NCBI RefSeq assembly: GCF_000312105.1 | Contig: NZ_HE978637.1 | Span: 590,377 to 654,376 of the forward strand | Length of the DNA: 64,000 bases | From: Aeromicrobium massiliense JC14 | Lineage (GTDB): Bacteria > Actinomycetota > Actinomycetes > Propionibacteriales > Nocardioidaceae | Reading direction: 5' to 3' | Shown: piece after piece, positions 1 through 12,833 of the stretch | How positions within the stretch are numbered: the first letter of the stretch is position 1 | How the letters are laid out: each line of letters begins with the position of its first letter | Program-made: the position numbers and the translations under genes | Notes under the pieces: model-generated | The model's input: only the letters and a program-made list of their open reading frames with translations | Database searches by the model: none | What the model was told of the DNA's origin: nothing

Positions 1-1
1 C

Positions 2-274
2 TTCGGCATGCTGCTGCTCTCGTCGGCGCTCGCGATCGTCGTCTACGTCGTCTACCTGTTCCTGGTGCCGACGGTGTTCCAGGTGCTGTCGGGCGTCACC
101 GACTGGGGCGGCGACGTCCAGCGCTGGCTCGACTTCGGGACGCTGCAGGGCCAGGTGTTCAACGACCCGCAGCCCGACAACATCTGGCTGCGGCTGCTGG
201 TCTCGGGCCTGGTCTGGCTGGGCATCCCGTTCGCGGTCGGGCTGTGGCGGGTGCTGCGCAGCGAGGTGAAGTAA
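2..274 (+). CDS. C-terminal fragment of an integral membrane protein (possibly ABC-2 type permease)
   Basis: The reading frame is open from the first base of the window, so the gene begins upstream and only about 90 C-terminal residues are visible. They contain two hydrophobic segments, one near the left edge (Leu/Val/Tyr-rich) and one near the end, separated by a polar loop rich in Asp and Trp. The end (WRVLRSEVK) is basic, as expected for a cytoplasmic tail. This tail and spacing resemble the last part of ABC-2 type permeases, but too little is present to be sure. The gene ends just before dxr on the same strand. Confidence 0.5.
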   Translation, partial: FGMLLLSSALAIVVYVVYLFLVPTVFQVLSGVTDWGGDVQRWLDFGTLQGQVFNDPQPDNIWLRLLVSGLVWLGIPFAVGLWRVLRSEVK

Positions 275-306
275 CCGCCACAGGGTGGTGCGAGAGGATG
301 GGCGAC

Positions 307-1509
307 ATGCGCAAGCGTGTCGCCCTTCTCGGTTCCACCGGCTCGATCGGTACCCAGGCCCTCGACGTGATCTCGGCCAACCCCGACCGGTTCGAGGTGG
401 TGGCCCTCGCGGCCGGCGGCTCCGACCCGGCGCTGCTCGCGCGCCAGGCGCTGGACCACGAGGTGCCGCTCGTCGCCGTGGCCCGCACCACCGCGGTGCA
501 GGACGTGCAGCTGGCGCTGTACGCGGATGCCCAGCGCCGCGGCTGGTCCGAGGGCGACGTCCGCCTGCCGCGCATCGTCGCCGGCCCGCAGGCGGCGGTC
601 GAGGCCGTGCGAACCCCGGCGGACGTCGTGCTCAACGGCATGACCGGGGCCGTGGGCCTGCTGCCGACGCTCGCCGCGCTCGAGACCGGGGCGACGCTCG
701 CGCTGGCCAACAAGGAGTCGCTGATCATCGGCGGCGAGCTGGTCACCGGTGCGGCGAAGCCCGGCCAGCTCGTGCCGGTCGACTCCGAGCACTCGGCGAT
801 CGCGCAGGCGCTGCGCGGTGAGCGCGTCGAGGACGTGAAGCGGCTGCTGGTCACCGCCAGCGGCGGTCCGTTCCGCGGACGCACGCGCGAGCAGCTCGTC
901 GACGTCACGCCCGAGCAGGCCGCGGCGCACCCGACCTGGGACATGGGGCCGGTCATCACGATCAACTCCGCCACCCTGGTCAACAAGGGGCTCGAGGTCA
1001 TCGAGGCGCACCTGCTGTTCGGCATCGGCTTCGACCGCATCGACGTCGTGGTGCACCCGTCGTCGATCGTCCACTCGATGGTCGAGTTCGTCGACGGCTC
1101 GACGATGGTGCAGGCCTCGCCGCCGGACATGCGGCTGCCGATCGCGCTGGGCCTGGCCTGGCCCGCGCGGCTGCCCGGCGCCGCGCGCGGCTGCGACTGG
1201 ACGTCGCCAGCCGCCTGGGAGTTCTTCCCGCTCGACGACGCCGCCTTCCCGGCCGTGCGGCTCGCCCGCCGCGCGGGGGAGTTCGCGCGGACCGCCCCGG
1301 CGGTCTACAACGCGGCCAACGAGGTGTGCGTGGACGCGTTCGTGGCCGGCGACTTGGACTTCCTTGGCATCGTGGACACCGTGGGCGCCGTCCTCGACGA
1401 CCACCTCACCGATCCCGACAGCGCCACGCGCGACCTGACGCTCGACTCCGTCCTGGAGGCCGACGCCTGGGCCCGCGGGCGCGCCCGAGTCCTTGTGGAG
1501 CAGCGTTGA
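307..1509 (+). CDS. dxr: 1-deoxy-D-xylulose 5-phosphate reductoisomerase
   Basis: Catalyses the NADPH-dependent conversion of DXP to MEP, the committed step of the non-mevalonate isoprenoid pathway. The 400-aa product starts with the NADPH-binding loop GSTGSIG (residues 9-15). It carries LANKES (133-138) and the metal-binding D159-S-E161-H pattern, followed by a second acidic site in [10 protein letters not shown] (from about 226). ATG 307 was preferred over ATG 298 because GAGAGG lies about 9 nt upstream of 307, and a -10-like GAGGAT also sits exactly 7 nt before it. The last bases overlap the TTG start of the M50 protease. With ispG downstream this is the usual actinobacterial MEP cluster. 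Confidence 0.96.
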   Translation: MRKRVALLGSTGSIGTQALDVISANPDRFEVVALAAGGSDPALLARQALDHEVPLVAVARTTAVQDVQLALYADAQRRGWSEGDVRLPRIVAGPQAAVEAVRTPADVVLNGMTGAVGLLPTLAALETGATLALANKESLIIGGELVTGAAKPGQLVPVDSEHSAIAQALRGERVEDVKRLLVTASGGPFRGRTREQLVDVTPEQAAAHPTWDMGPVITINSATLVNKGLEVIEAHLLFGIGFDRIDVVVHPSSIVHSMVEFVDGSTMVQASPPDMRLPIALGLAWPARLPGAARGCDWTSPAAWEFFPLDDAAFPAVRLARRAGEFARTAPAVYNAANEVCVDAFVAGDLDFLGIVDTVGAVLDDHLTDPDSATRDLTLDSVLEADAWARGRARVLVEQR

Positions 1510-2804
1510 CCGCCCTCGTGTACGCCCTCGGCGTCCTGATCTTCGTGATCGGTGTCGCCGTCTCGATCGCGCTGCACGAGTGCGGCCACATGATCCCCGC
1601 GCGCCGCTTCGGCGTGAAGGTCACCCAGTTCTTCGTCGGCTTCGGCAGCACCGTGTGGTCGTTCCGCCGCGGCGAGACCGAGTACGGCCTCAAGGCCATC
1701 CCGCTCGGCGGCTACGTGAAGCTCGTCGGCATGCTCCCGCCCGGCAAGGGCGAGGACCCGCACGAGCTGCGCAGCACGAGCACCGGCCTGTTCAGCCAGC
1801 TCGCCGCCGACGCACGCGACGCCGAGCGCGAGCACATCGGCCCCGAGGACGAGGGCCGGCTGTTCTACACCCGCCCGTGGTGGCAGAAGGTCATCGTCAT
1901 GGCCGGCGGCCCGGTGGTGAACCTGGCCATCGCGTTCGTGCTCTTCGCCATCGTGTTCATGGGCTTCGGGGCCAACGAGCCGACCACGACCGTCAACACC
2001 GTCTCGGCCTGCGCGATCCCCGACACCGAGGCCGGCCGCACGTGCACCTCCGCCGACCCGGAGACGCCGGCCAAGAAGGCCGGGCTGCAGCCCGGCGACG
2101 TCATCACCACGTTCGACGGCGAGCCGGTCGACGGCTGGGACGAGCTCAGCGAGCGCATCCGCGCCAACGGCTCGGGCGAGGCGACGATCGGCTACGAGCG
2201 TGACGGCCAGGCCCGCACGGTCGACATCGAGACGACGGTGCTCGCGCGGGCCGACCTGGACGACCCCGACAAGACTGTCGAGGTCGGCTTCCTGGGCGTC
2301 TCGCCGACGCTGGAGAAGGAGCGCCAGGGCCCGGTCTACGTGCTGGACGTCATGGGCGACTCGATCGCCGGCACCGTCCACGCGATCATCGACCTGCCGC
2401 AGCGGATGGTCGGCGTGGTGAAGGCCGCGCTGGGCGCCGAGCGCGAGGACGACGGCCCTGTGAGCGTCGTCGGCGCCGGGCGGGTGGCCGGCGAGCTGGT
2501 CACGTACGACGACCCTTCCTGGGCCGACCGCGCCGTGCGGCTCATGACGCTGCTCGCCTCGGTCAACCTGTTCCTGGGCATGTTCAACTTCGTGCCGCTG
2601 CTGCCGCTGGACGGCGGGCACATCGCCGGGGCGCTCTACGAGGCCGTCCGACGTGGGTTCGCCCGCCTGTTCCGCCGGCCCGACCCGGGGTACGTGGACG
2701 TCGCCAAGATGCTTCCCGTCGCCTACGCCGTGGGTGCGGTCCTTATGATCATGAGCGTGATCCTGATCTACGCCGACATCGTCAACCCGGTGAGCCTCAC
2801 ATGA
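1506..2804 (+). CDS. rip1: Site-2 type intramembrane zinc metalloprotease (M50, RseP/Rip1 family)
   Basis: Membrane protease that cuts anti-sigma factors or other membrane substrates within the bilayer. The zinc site HECGH is at residues 24-28 in the first membrane helix. A PDZ domain lies near residues 180-230 ([10 protein letters not shown] core) and the LDGG motif, which supplies the third zinc ligand, is at 368-371. The 432-aa length fits the family. The start is TTG at 1506, overlapping the dxr stop by 4 nt with GTGGAG 5 nt upstream; GTG 1518 is the alternative. The gene is translationally coupled to dxr and overlaps the ispG start. The symbol follows the mycobacterial orthologue, which lies in the same dxr-rip1-gcpE order. 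Confidence 0.93.
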   Translation: MTALVYALGVLIFVIGVAVSIALHECGHMIPARRFGVKVTQFFVGFGSTVWSFRRGETEYGLKAIPLGGYVKLVGMLPPGKGEDPHELRSTSTGLFSQLAADARDAEREHIGPEDEGRLFYTRPWWQKVIVMAGGPVVNLAIAFVLFAIVFMGFGANEPTTTVNTVSACAIPDTEAGRTCTSADPETPAKKAGLQPGDVITTFDGEPVDGWDELSERIRANGSGEATIGYERDGQARTVDIETTVLARADLDDPDKTVEVGFLGVSPTLEKERQGPVYVLDVMGDSIAGTVHAIIDLPQRMVGVVKAALGAEREDDGPVSVVGAGRVAGELVTYDDPSWADRAVRLMTLLASVNLFLGMFNFVPLLPLDGGHIAGALYEAVRRGFARLFRRPDPGYVDVAKMLPVAYAVGAVLMIMSVILIYADIVNPVSLT

Positions 2805-3952
2805 GCGCCGTGAGCCTGGGCATGCCTGCCGCGCCGCCGCCGGTGCTGGCCCCGCGACGCCGTTCGCGCAAGATCAAGGTCGGGTCCGTCGACGTCGGCG
2901 GCGACGCCCCCGTGTCGGTGCAGTCGATGACCACGACGCTCACGTCCGACATCAACTCCACGCTGCAGCAGATCGCCGAGCTCACCGCCGCCGGCTGCGA
3001 CATCGTGCGCGTCGCGTGCCCGAGCCAGGACGACGCGGACGCCCTGCCGGCCATCGCCCGCAAGTCGCAGATCCCCGTGATCGCCGACATCCACTTCCAG
3101 CCCAAGTACGTGTTCGCCGCGATCGACGCCGGCTGCGCCGCCGTCCGCGTGAACCCGGGCAACATCCGCAAGTTCGACGACCAGGTCGGCGCGATCGCCA
3201 AGGCGGCCAAGGACGCCGGCGTCTCGCTGCGCATCGGCGTCAACGCCGGATCGCTCGACAAGCGTCTGCTCGAGAAGTACGGCAAGGCGACGCCCGAGGC
3301 CCTCGTGGAGTCGGCCGTCTGGGAGGCGTCGCTGTTCGAGGAGCACGACTTCCACGACTTCAAGATCTCGGTCAAGCACAACGACCCGGTGATCATGGCG
3401 CAGGCCTACGAGATGCTCGCCGAGCGCGGCGACTGGCCGCTCCACCTCGGCGTGACCGAGGCCGGCCCGGCGTTCCAGGGCACGATCAAGTCGGCCACCG
3501 CCTTCGGCTACCTGCTCGGCAAGGGCATCGGCGACACCATCCGCGTGTCGCTGTCCGCCCCGCCGGTCGAGGAGGTCAAGGTCGGCATCCAGATCCTGCA
3601 GTCGCTCAACCTGCGCGAGCGCAAGCTCGAGATCGTCTCGTGCCCGTCGTGCGGTCGCGCCCAGGTGGACGTCTACACGCTCGCCGAGCAGGTGACCGCC
3701 GGCCTCGAGGGCATGGAGGTGCCGCTCCGCGTCGCCGTCATGGGTTGCGTCGTCAACGGCCCCGGCGAGGCGCGCGAGGCCGACCTCGGCGTCGCCTCGG
3801 GCAACGGCAAGGGCCAGATCTTCGTCAAGGGCGAGGTCATCAAGACCGTCCCCGAGAGCAAGATCGTCGAGACGCTCATCGAGGAGGCCATGCGCATCGC
3901 CGAGGGCATGGAGCCCGTCGACGGCGGCGCGCCCTCGGTCTCGGTCTCCTGA
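2801..3952 (+). CDS. ispG: 4-hydroxy-3-methylbut-2-enyl-diphosphate synthase
   Basis: Iron-sulfur enzyme that reductively converts MEcPP to HMBPP, the penultimate MEP-pathway step. The 383-aa product has the N-terminal TIM-barrel start (VQSMTTT), the HFQPKY segment, and the three cluster ligands C281 and C284 (CPSCGR) and C316 (GCVVNGPGE). This length is that of the short bacterial form without the plant insertion. It starts with ATG overlapping the stop of the preceding protease gene (ATGA), so dxr, the protease and ispG form one coupled operon. Confidence 0.96.
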   Translation: MSAVSLGMPAAPPPVLAPRRRSRKIKVGSVDVGGDAPVSVQSMTTTLTSDINSTLQQIAELTAAGCDIVRVACPSQDDADALPAIARKSQIPVIADIHFQPKYVFAAIDAGCAAVRVNPGNIRKFDDQVGAIAKAAKDAGVSLRIGVNAGSLDKRLLEKYGKATPEALVESAVWEASLFEEHDFHDFKISVKHNDPVIMAQAYEMLAERGDWPLHLGVTEAGPAFQGTIKSATAFGYLLGKGIGDTIRVSLSAPPVEEVKVGIQILQSLNLRERKLEIVSCPSCGRAQVDVYTLAEQVTAGLEGMEVPLRVAVMGCVVNGPGEAREADLGVASGNGKGQIFVKGEVIKTVPESKIVETLIEEAMRIAEGMEPVDGGAPSVSVS

Positions 3953-4016
3953 CGCCGTCGCCGACGAGCGTGACGCCCCCGCGTCGATAGGCTGGCCGCC
4001 GAGGGAGGTGGGGACG

Positions 4017-4856
4017 GTGCTCGGGACGACGAACCTGCGTGTGCTGACGCCCGAGGAGATGCCCCTCGTGCGGTCGCTGACCGCCCTCGACCCCGCCGCC
4101 AACGTCTTCCTGCAGCACCGGCTCGACGTGACCGGCATGCGTCCGCGCTGGATGGGTGGGCGCATGTGGGGCTGGTTCCAGGACGAGCGCATCGTCTCGG
4201 CCTGCTACGTCGCCTCCAACGTCGTCCCGCTCAACGCCACGCCCGAGGCAGTGGCCGCCTTCGCCGAGCACGCCCTGCCGCCCGCGCCGCGGGCCGCGTC
4301 GATCGTGGGACCGCGCGAGACGGTCATGGACCTCTGGACCCGCATGACGCCGCTGTGGGGCCCGGCCCGCTCGGTGCGCGACGAGCAGCCGTTCCTGGTC
4401 ATCGACCACGACGGGCTCGTGGCCCCCGATCCGCGCGTGCGCCGGGTGCTGCTGGACGAGGTCGACGTGCTCTACCCGGCGTCGGTGGCGATGTTCACCG
4501 AGGAGGTCGGCGTCGACCCCGAGGTCATGAGCGGCTCGGCCTACCGCGCCCGCGTCACGCAGCTCGTCGGGCAGGGCTGGTCGTTCGCGATCATCGAGGA
4601 CGACACGGTGCTGTTCAAGGCCGAGGTCGGGGCCGCGGCCGGCGACGTCTGCCAGGTGCAGGGCGTCTACGTGCACCCGGACGTGCGCGGGCAGGGCCTC
4701 GCCGCGCCGGCGATGGCGGCGGTCGTCCAGCAGGTGCGCGCGACCATCGCCCCGGTCGTGACGCTGTACGTCAACGGCCACAACGTCCCGGCCCGCCGGA
4801 CGTACGACCGGGTCGGGTTCCGCCAGCACACGACGTTCGCCACCATCCTGCTGTGA
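4017..4856 (+). CDS. GNAT family N-acetyltransferase with N-terminal DUF4081-like region
   Basis: The 279-aa protein has a C-terminal GNAT fold. The acetyl-CoA loop is seen in VHPDVRGQGLAAPAM (about residues 220-235), followed by YVNGHNVPARRTYDRVGF, typical of the last strand. The N-terminal half resembles the DUF4081 domain often found before GNAT in actinobacteria. The substrate is unknown. GTG 4017 was chosen because GAGGGAGG (4001-4008) is 8 nt upstream, whereas GTG 4008 would overlap that ribosome-binding site. A TAGGCT -10 element at 3988-3993 suggests its own promoter. Orthologues commonly sit directly behind ispG. Confidence 0.85.
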   Translation: MLGTTNLRVLTPEEMPLVRSLTALDPAANVFLQHRLDVTGMRPRWMGGRMWGWFQDERIVSACYVASNVVPLNATPEAVAAFAEHALPPAPRAASIVGPRETVMDLWTRMTPLWGPARSVRDEQPFLVIDHDGLVAPDPRVRRVLLDEVDVLYPASVAMFTEEVGVDPEVMSGSAYRARVTQLVGQGWSFAIIEDDTVLFKAEVGAAAGDVCQVQGVYVHPDVRGQGLAAPAMAAVVQQVRATIAPVVTLYVNGHNVPARRTYDRVGFRQHTTFATILL

Positions 4857-4861
4857 CGCCG

Positions 4862-4867
4862 TAGGGT
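4862..4867 (+). promoter_or_regulatory. -10 element for leaderless DoxX-like gene
   Basis: TAGGGT ends 7 nt before ATG 4875. This spacing places the transcription start at or next to the start codon. No Shine-Dalgarno sequence is present. Confidence 0.55.
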
Positions 4868-4874
4868 CGGGGCC

Positions 4875-5240
4875 ATGCCCAAGTCCCTGGCCGGTCTCGC
4901 CACCCTGTTCACCGTCTCCGGAGTGCTCCACCTCGTGCGTCCGCAGGTCTTCGAGTCCATCGTCCCCAAGCAGCTGCCGCGCAAGCGCGAGCTCGTGCAC
5001 GCGTCCGGCGTGGCCGAGCTGGCCTGCGCCGCGATGCTGGCCGCGCCGCGCACCCGCCGCGTGGGTGGCCTCGCGTCCGCCGCGCTGCTCGTCGCGGTCT
5101 TCCCGGCCAACGTGCAGATGGCCGTGAGCACCCGGCGCAGCCGCAGGGCGCCGGCCTGGTTCAAGGCCGGGACGATGCTGCGGTTGCCGCTGCAGTGGCC
5201 CATGATCCGCGTCGCGCTGCGCGCCGCCGGCCGGGCCTGA
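4875..5240 (+). CDS. DoxX-like small integral membrane protein
   Basis: A 121-aa protein with about four hydrophobic segments. The pattern [19 protein letters not shown] near the N-terminus and the FPANVQMA segment near residue 80 are typical of DoxX/DoxD-like membrane proteins. Their biochemical role is poorly defined and often linked to redox or thiol stress in actinobacteria. The C-terminus is rich in Arg. The gene appears leaderless and lies alone between the GNAT gene and proS, with its own -10 element. Confidence 0.75.
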   Translation: MPKSLAGLATLFTVSGVLHLVRPQVFESIVPKQLPRKRELVHASGVAELACAAMLAAPRTRRVGGLASAALLVAVFPANVQMAVSTRRSRRAPAWFKAGTMLRLPLQWPMIRVALRAAGRA

Positions 5241-5271
5241 CCGCGCGGCCGGGCGGCCGGTCGCCGCTCGG

Positions 5272-5277
5272 TAGGGT
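5272..5277 (+). promoter_or_regulatory. -10 element for leaderless proS
   Basis: TAGGGT is followed by a 7-nt spacer and then ATG 5285. There is no ribosome-binding site, so leaderless transcription is the simplest reading. Confidence 0.55.
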
Positions 5278-5284
5278 GCAGCCC

Positions 5285-7027
5285 ATGCGCATGTCCCAGC
5301 TCTTCCTCCGCACCCTGCGTGACGACCCCGCCGACGCGGAGGTCCCTAGCCACAAGCTGCTCGTCCGCGCCGGCTTCGTCCGGCGCGTCGCTCCGGGCAT
5401 CTACACGTGGCTGCCGCTGGGCCTGAAGGTGCTGGGCAAGGTCGAGAAGATCGTCCGCGAGGAGATGGACGCCATCGGCGCGCAGGAGGTGCGCTTCCCG
5501 GCGCTGCTGCCGCGCGAGCCCTATGAGGCGACCGACCGCTGGACCGAGTACGGCGACAACCTGTTCCGCCTGCACGACCGGCGCGGCGGCGACTACCTGC
5601 TCGGCCCCACGCACGAGGAGATGTTCACGCTCCTGGTGAAGGACCTGTACTCGTCCTACAAGGACCTGCCGCTGAGCCTGTACCAGGTGCAGACGAAGTA
5701 CCGCGACGAGGCGCGTCCGCGCGCTGGCATCCTGCGCGGGCGCGAGTTCGTCATGAAGGACTCCTACTCCTTCGACGTCACCGACGAGGGCCTGGAGAAG
5801 AGCTACCAGGCGCACCGCGAGGCGTACGTCCGCATCTTCGACCGGCTCGGGCTCGAGTACGTCATCGTCCAGGCCGACTCCGGCGCGATGGGCGGCTCGG
5901 CCAGCGAGGAGTTCCTCGCCGTCGCCGAGACGGGCGAGGACACCTTCGTCCGCTCGCCGGGCGGCTACGCGGCCAACGTCGAGGCGGTCACCACCGTCGT
6001 GCCCGACGCGCTGCCCGTCGACGATGCTCCCGCGGCGCACGTCGAGGACACCCCCGACACCCCGACGATCCAGACCCTCGTCGACCACCTCAACGAGGCG
6101 TTCCCGCGCGACGACCGTCCCTGGACGGCCGCCGACACGCTCAAGAACGTCCTGGTGATGCTGCACCACCCCGACGGCACCCGCGAGCCGCTGGCCGTCG
6201 GCGTCCCCGGCGACCGCGAGGTCGACGCCAAGCGCCTCGAGACGCAGGTGTCCCCGGCCGAGGTCGAGCCGTTCGAGGAGAAGGACTTCGCGCAGCACCC
6301 CGCGCTGGTCAAGGGCTACATCGGCCCCGGCGTGCTCGGCACCGAGAACGCCTCGGGCATCCGGTACGTGGTCGATCCGCGCGTCGTCGACGGCACCCGC
6401 TGGGTGACCGGCGCGAACGAGCCGGGCAAGCACGTCATCGACCTCGTGGCCGGCCGTGACTTCACCGCCGACGGGACGATCGAGGCCGCCGAGGTGCGCG
6501 CCGGCGACCCCGCGCCCGACGGCTCGGGCCCGCTCGAGCTGGCTCGTGGCATCGAGATGGGCCACATCTTCCAGCTCGGCCGCAAGTACGCCGAGCGCCT
6601 CGGCCTGCAGGTGCTCGACGAGAACGGCAAGCTCGTCACGGTCACGATGGGGTCCTACGGCGTGGGTGTCTCCCGTGCGGTCGGCGCCATCATCGAGAAC
6701 TCCTACGACGACGCCGGCATGATCTGGCCGCGCGAGGTCTCGCCGTTCGACGTCCACGTGGTCGTGGCCGGCAAGACGCCGGAGCTTTTCGAGGGCGGCG
6801 ACCGCATCGTCGCCGAGCTCGAGTCGGCCGGCTTCGACGTGCTGCACGACGACCGCCCGAAGATGTCGCCCGGCGTGAAGTTCAAGGACGCCGAGCTCAT
6901 CGGCGTCCCGACCATCGTCGTGGTGGGCAAGGGCCTGGCCGACGGCGTCGTCGAGGTCAAGGACCGCGCCACCGGCGAGCGCACCGACGTCCCGGTCGAC
7001 CAGCTCGTCGCGCACCTGCGGGACTGA
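5285..7027 (+). CDS. proS: Prolyl-tRNA synthetase (bacterial type)
   Basis: Class II aminoacyl-tRNA synthetase that charges tRNA-Pro. The 580-aa product has the class II motif 1 region near the N-terminus and motif 2 around [19 protein letters not shown]. The bacterial editing (INS) insertion lies between about residues 225 and 400, followed by motif 3 near [15 protein letters not shown], then the anticodon-binding domain. The INS domain identifies the long bacterial ProS form. ATG 5285 is set by the -10 element 7 nt upstream; ATG 5291 is also possible. It is monocistronic and convergent with the DUF4439 gene. Confidence 0.96.
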   Translation: MRMSQLFLRTLRDDPADAEVPSHKLLVRAGFVRRVAPGIYTWLPLGLKVLGKVEKIVREEMDAIGAQEVRFPALLPREPYEATDRWTEYGDNLFRLHDRRGGDYLLGPTHEEMFTLLVKDLYSSYKDLPLSLYQVQTKYRDEARPRAGILRGREFVMKDSYSFDVTDEGLEKSYQAHREAYVRIFDRLGLEYVIVQADSGAMGGSASEEFLAVAETGEDTFVRSPGGYAANVEAVTTVVPDALPVDDAPAAHVEDTPDTPTIQTLVDHLNEAFPRDDRPWTAADTLKNVLVMLHHPDGTREPLAVGVPGDREVDAKRLETQVSPAEVEPFEEKDFAQHPALVKGYIGPGVLGTENASGIRYVVDPRVVDGTRWVTGANEPGKHVIDLVAGRDFTADGTIEAAEVRAGDPAPDGSGPLELARGIEMGHIFQLGRKYAERLGLQVLDENGKLVTVTMGSYGVGVSRAVGAIIENSYDDAGMIWPREVSPFDVHVVVAGKTPELFEGGDRIVAELESAGFDVLHDDRPKMSPGVKFKDAELIGVPTIVVVGKGLADGVVEVKDRATGERTDVPVDQLVAHLRD

Positions 7028-7037
7028 CCGGGCGCGG

Positions 7038-7448
7038 TCAGCCCGCGTCGGGGCGGTCGAGCCCGGGGAACGGCCGGGGCTCGGCGTCCCACGCCACCGC
7101 GCGCAGCGCTGCCCGCTGCAGCAGCCGCACCGCGAGCCGCCGCTCGTCGCCGCTCGTGACCCGCACGAGCGCCGCGGCCGCCTCGGCGCAGTCGCGCTCG
7201 AGCTGCTGGGCCAGACGCCGCGCCGCGGCGAGGTCCGACGGCACGTCGAGCTCGTAGGACGCCGGGGGCGCGGGCGGCGTCGTGCCACGGGCGTCCAGCG
7301 CGGCCAGCAGGTCGTCGCGGTCGCGCCGCTGCGACGCGAACGAGTCGTCCGGGCGCGGGTCGTCGAGCCGGGCGCCGAGCACGCCGTACGTCCAGACCGC
7401 GCGCTGCGACTGCGCCAGGCTGGCCTCGAGGGCGTCGGTCGTGCTCAC
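7038..7448 (-). CDS. DUF4439 ferritin-like domain protein
   Basis: A 136-aa, mostly helical Ala/Arg/Leu-rich protein. It has the LAQSQRAVWTYGVLGARL opening and the LLAALDARGTTPPAPPASYELD segment that are recurrent in DUF4439, a ferritin-like four-helix domain. The function is unknown, and no metal-ligand set typical of true ferritins is obvious. The start overlaps the stop of the upstream minus-strand gene by 4 nt, so the two are coupled. It converges on proS. Confidence 0.75.
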   Translation of the reverse strand: MSTTDALEASLAQSQRAVWTYGVLGARLDDPRPDDSFASQRRDRDDLLAALDARGTTPPAPPASYELDVPSDLAAARRLAQQLERDCAEAAAALVRVTSGDERRLAVRLLQRAALRAVAWDAEPRPFPGLDRPDAG

Positions 7449-7870
7449 GCCAGGCTCCGGGCCTGGAGCAGGCCGGCCGAGGCCGACGCGAGCACCTGGG
7501 CGAGGTCGGGGGAGACGGCGCCCAGGCAGGCGGACTCCACCCGGTCCGCGGCGTCCTGCAGCGCGACCTGGAGCCGGGGCACGGGTGCGGTGGCGGCGGC
7601 GTCGGCCCCGCCCAGGGCGTCCAGCTGCTGGCGGACGAGGGCGGCCACGGCGGGGGAGTCCTGGGCCTCGGCCGCGGCCAGCACGCCGCTGAGGGTGGTG
7701 CGGACGGTGGCGAGCCGGCGCTCGTCGCCCCGATCGGGCTGGGGCACCGGCACCACGCCGGTGGCGCGCACCGCGTCGTCCAGGACGCCGGCCCGCTCGG
7801 CCGCGTAGACGGCACCGCCGGCGAGCACGAGGGCGCCCGTGCCGACGATCACCCCGCGACGTCCGATCAC
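7445..7870 (-). CDS. Hypothetical secreted or membrane-anchored protein, partner of the DUF4439 gene
   Basis: A 141-aa protein starting with twin arginines and a hydrophobic stretch (GRRGVIVGTGALVLAGGAVYAA), compatible with a Tat-like signal or a membrane anchor. The remainder is helical and Ala-rich without a recognised domain. The GTG start at 7870 is preceded on the minus strand by TAGCCT (7877-7882) with a 6-nt spacer, so it is probably leaderless. The promoter lies back-to-back with that of rimP. Confidence 0.65.
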   Translation of the reverse strand: MIGRRGVIVGTGALVLAGGAVYAAERAGVLDDAVRATGVVPVPQPDRGDERRLATVRTTLSGVLAAAEAQDSPAVAALVRQQLDALGGADAAATAPVPRLQVALQDAADRVESACLGAVSPDLAQVLASASAGLLQARSLA

Positions 7871-7876
7871 GGTGGC

Positions 7877-7903
7877 AGGCTACCGGCCCGGACCCGGTAG
7901 GCT
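7877..7903. promoter_or_regulatory. Divergent promoter pair for rimP and the minus-strand pair
   Basis: The plus-strand -10 is TAGGCT at 7898-7903; the minus-strand -10 is TAGCCT, read from 7882 to 7877. The elements lie 15 bp apart and face away from each other. The rimP transcript would have a leader of about 50 nt with GGAGG before ATG 7961. The minus-strand gene would be nearly leaderless. Confidence 0.5.
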
Positions 7904-7960
7904 GGTCCGGACCCGCAAGGGCCGCACACGGACCGACAAGTACATACGGAGGACGACCCC

Positions 7961-8407
7961 ATGGCCGACACAGTCGAGAACCTCGTCGAGAGGTGCGTGG
8001 CCGACCTGGGCCTCGACCTCGAGGCGGTCGAGCTCGCTCCCGCCGGCAAGCAGCGCATCCTGCGCGTGGCCGTCGACACCGACGGCGGCATCACCATCGA
8101 CCACGTCGCCGAGCTGACCCGCGCCCTGTCGCGCGAGCTCGACGAGTCCGACGTGATGGGCGACGGCGCCTACACGCTCGAGGTCACCTCGCGCGGCGTC
8201 GACCGTCCGCTGAGCCTGCCGCGCCACTGGCGCCGCAACGCCGGCCGCCTGGTCAAGGCCACCACGGCCGAGGGAACCAAGGTCGTCGGCCGCATCGGCG
8301 AGAGCGACGACGAGGGCGTGACCCTGGACGTCGGCGGCACCCCCACCCGCTACGCCTACGACGAGCTGACGAACCCGCTCGTCCAGGTCGAGCTGAACCG
8401 GAAGTAG
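7961..8407 (+). CDS. rimP: Ribosome maturation factor RimP
   Basis: Assists assembly of the 30S subunit. The 148-aa product has the N-terminal RimP domain ([20 protein letters not shown], then [14 protein letters not shown] around residues 65-80) and the C-terminal Sm-like barrel. The start is ATG with GGAGG 8-12 nt upstream. It is the first gene of the rimP-nusA-ylxR-infB transcription/translation cluster, and nusA follows after 4 bp. Confidence 0.95.
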   Translation: MADTVENLVERCVADLGLDLEAVELAPAGKQRILRVAVDTDGGITIDHVAELTRALSRELDESDVMGDGAYTLEVTSRGVDRPLSLPRHWRRNAGRLVKATTAEGTKVVGRIGESDDEGVTLDVGGTPTRYAYDELTNPLVQVELNRK

Positions 8408-8411
8408 GACC

Positions 8412-9482
8412 ATGGACATCGACATCGCCGCGCTCCGCCTCCTCGAGCGCGAGAAGGACATCTCGTTCGACGTCGTCGTCGAGGCCATCGAGCAGGCCCT
8501 GCTCTCGGCGTACCACAAGACGAGCGACGCCCACTCCCACGCGCGCGTCGAGCTGGACCGCAAGAGCGGCCACGTGACCGTCTGGGCCAAGGAGCGCCTG
8601 GAGATCCCGCCGCCGGCCGAGGGCGAGGAGCGTCCCGCGCCCCGCTTCAGCGAGGAGTTCGACGACACGCCGAAGGACTTCGGCCGCTACGCGGCCACCG
8701 TCGCGCGCCAGCTGATCATGCAGCGGCTGCGCGACGCCGAGGACGAGCAGAAGTTCGGCGAGTTCTCCGGCAAGGTCGGCGACATCGTCTCCGGCGTCGT
8801 CCAGCAGGGCCGCGACCCGCAGGACGTCCTGATCAACCTGGGCCGGCTCGAGGCGCTCCTGCCGGCGACCGAGCGCGTCCCCGGCGAGACGTACAGCCAC
8901 GGCGAGCGGGTCAAGGCGTACGTCTACTCGGTCGAGAAGGGCATGCGCGGCCCCCGCGTCCGCGTCTCGCGCACCCACCCCGGCCTGGTCAAGAAGCTGT
9001 TCGAGCTCGAGGTGCCCGAGATCGCCGACGGCACCGTCGAGATCGTCGAGATCGCCCGCGAGGCCGGCCACCGCAGCAAGATCGCCGTCCGCTCGCGCGC
9101 CCAGGGCGTCAATGCCAAGGGCGCCTGCATCGGCCCGATGGGCCAGCGTGTCCGCAACGTCATGAGCGAGCTGCACGGCGAGAAGATCGACATCGTCGAC
9201 CACAGCGACGACCCGGCCGACTTCATCGCCCACGCGCTGTCGCCGTCGCAGGTGAAGAGCGTCACGCTCGTCGACCCCACGGCGAAGGCCGCGCGCGTCG
9301 TCGTGCCCGACTTCCAGCTGTCGCTCGCGATCGGCAAGGAGGGCCAGAACGCCCGGCTCGCCGCGCGTCTGACCGGGTGGCGCATCGACATCCGCTCCGA
9401 CACCGACCCGCGCGGTGACCAACCGTCGGCGCCCGCCGGTGGCACCGCGTCCGGTCGTCCCGGCGCGCCCGGCGGCGCGTGA
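8412..9482 (+). CDS. nusA: Transcription termination/antitermination factor NusA
   Basis: Binds RNA polymerase and nascent RNA. The 356-aa product has the N-terminal polymerase-binding domain (LREREKDI-type start), an S1 domain around residues 130-200, then KH1 ([15 protein letters not shown]) and KH2 ([21 protein letters not shown]). It lacks the C-terminal acidic repeats of the enterobacterial protein, as is usual in actinobacteria. The end is Pro/Gly/Ala-rich. It overlaps the GTG of the YlxR gene. Confidence 0.95.
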   Translation: MDIDIAALRLLEREKDISFDVVVEAIEQALLSAYHKTSDAHSHARVELDRKSGHVTVWAKERLEIPPPAEGEERPAPRFSEEFDDTPKDFGRYAATVARQLIMQRLRDAEDEQKFGEFSGKVGDIVSGVVQQGRDPQDVLINLGRLEALLPATERVPGETYSHGERVKAYVYSVEKGMRGPRVRVSRTHPGLVKKLFELEVPEIADGTVEIVEIAREAGHRSKIAVRSRAQGVNAKGACIGPMGQRVRNVMSELHGEKIDIVDHSDDPADFIAHALSPSQVKSVTLVDPTAKAARVVVPDFQLSLAIGKEGQNARLAARLTGWRIDIRSDTDPRGDQPSAPAGGTASGRPGAPGGA

Positions 9483-9793
9483 CGACCAAGGAGCCGCTAG
9501 ACTCGTCGTTGGTGATCCGCACGTGCATCGGCTGTCGAGAGCGAGCGGAGAAATCCACCCTGGTACGCGTCGTCGCGACGGGGGACTCGCCGGTGACGGT
9601 GGTCCTCGACCGCGACGGCCGACTTCCGGGCCGAGGGGCGCACCTGCACCCCGATCCCGGATGCCTGGAGCTGGCCCAGCGTCGCAAGGCGTTCGGCCGG
9701 GCCCTGCGTGTCGCCGGCACGCTCGACCTGACCTCGGTCGTCGAGCAGCTGGCACCCGGCGCAGGGCACGCACCACCCGCACGACCCACGTAA
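9479..9793 (+). CDS. ylxR: YlxR family RNA-binding protein (DUF448)
   Basis: A 104-aa protein with the YlxR signature RTCIGCRE and [27 protein letters not shown]. The family is described as an RNA-binding or nucleoid-associated regulator encoded between nusA and infB. The start is taken as GTG 9479, overlapping the nusA stop. Alternatives are TTG 9509 or GTG 9512, just before the conserved RTCIGC motif, with AAGGAG about 15-19 nt upstream, so the first 10 residues are uncertain. Confidence 0.88.
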   Translation: MTTKEPLDSSLVIRTCIGCRERAEKSTLVRVVATGDSPVTVVLDRDGRLPGRGAHLHPDPGCLELAQRRKAFGRALRVAGTLDLTSVVEQLAPGAGHAPPARPT

Positions 9794-9900
9794 ACCCGGC
9801 GGGGCCCACCCAGGGCCCCCGAGACGAAATCGGAGCACTCGCTCATGAGCACTCGATGAGTTCTTTCCGATGAGCCTGTACGACAACTAGTGGTCTGCGC

Positions 9901-9928
9901 CCTTCAGGGTGTGGGCCCCCTGAAGGAG
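9901..9928 (+). promoter_or_regulatory. Stem-loop overlapping the infB ribosome-binding site
   Basis: A perfect 9-bp stem pairs 9901-9909 with 9918-9926 around an 8-nt loop. The right arm includes most of the GAAGGAG ribosome-binding site (9922-9928) that precedes GTG 9933. Folding would partly hide the site, so it may limit IF2 synthesis or act as an mRNA processing site. The 139-bp gap before infB shows no other clear element. Confidence 0.5.
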
Positions 9929-9932
9929 AAGA

Positions 9933-12758
<2,826 letters not shown>

Positions 12759-12774
12759 CCGTCGCACGACCATG

Positions 12775-12812
12775 TCGGCCCGGTCTTCCGCAGCTGCGGG
12801 AGGCCGGGCCGA
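12775..12812 (+). terminator. Long intergenic stem-loop between infB and rbfA
   Basis: An 18-bp stem with two G-U pairs joins 12775-12792 and 12795-12812 with a minimal loop. No T-run follows, and the rbfA ribosome-binding site AGGAGG comes 10 nt later. It may be a weak terminator or an RNA-processing site rather than a full stop. Confidence 0.5.
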
Positions 12813-12833
12813 CGTCTCACCCTAGGAGGAGCA

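Noticed and set aside
298-306. ATG 298 as dxr start
   Set aside because: The ribosome-binding site GAGAGG ends directly at this codon; ATG 307 has correct spacing and leaves the conserved N-terminus intact.
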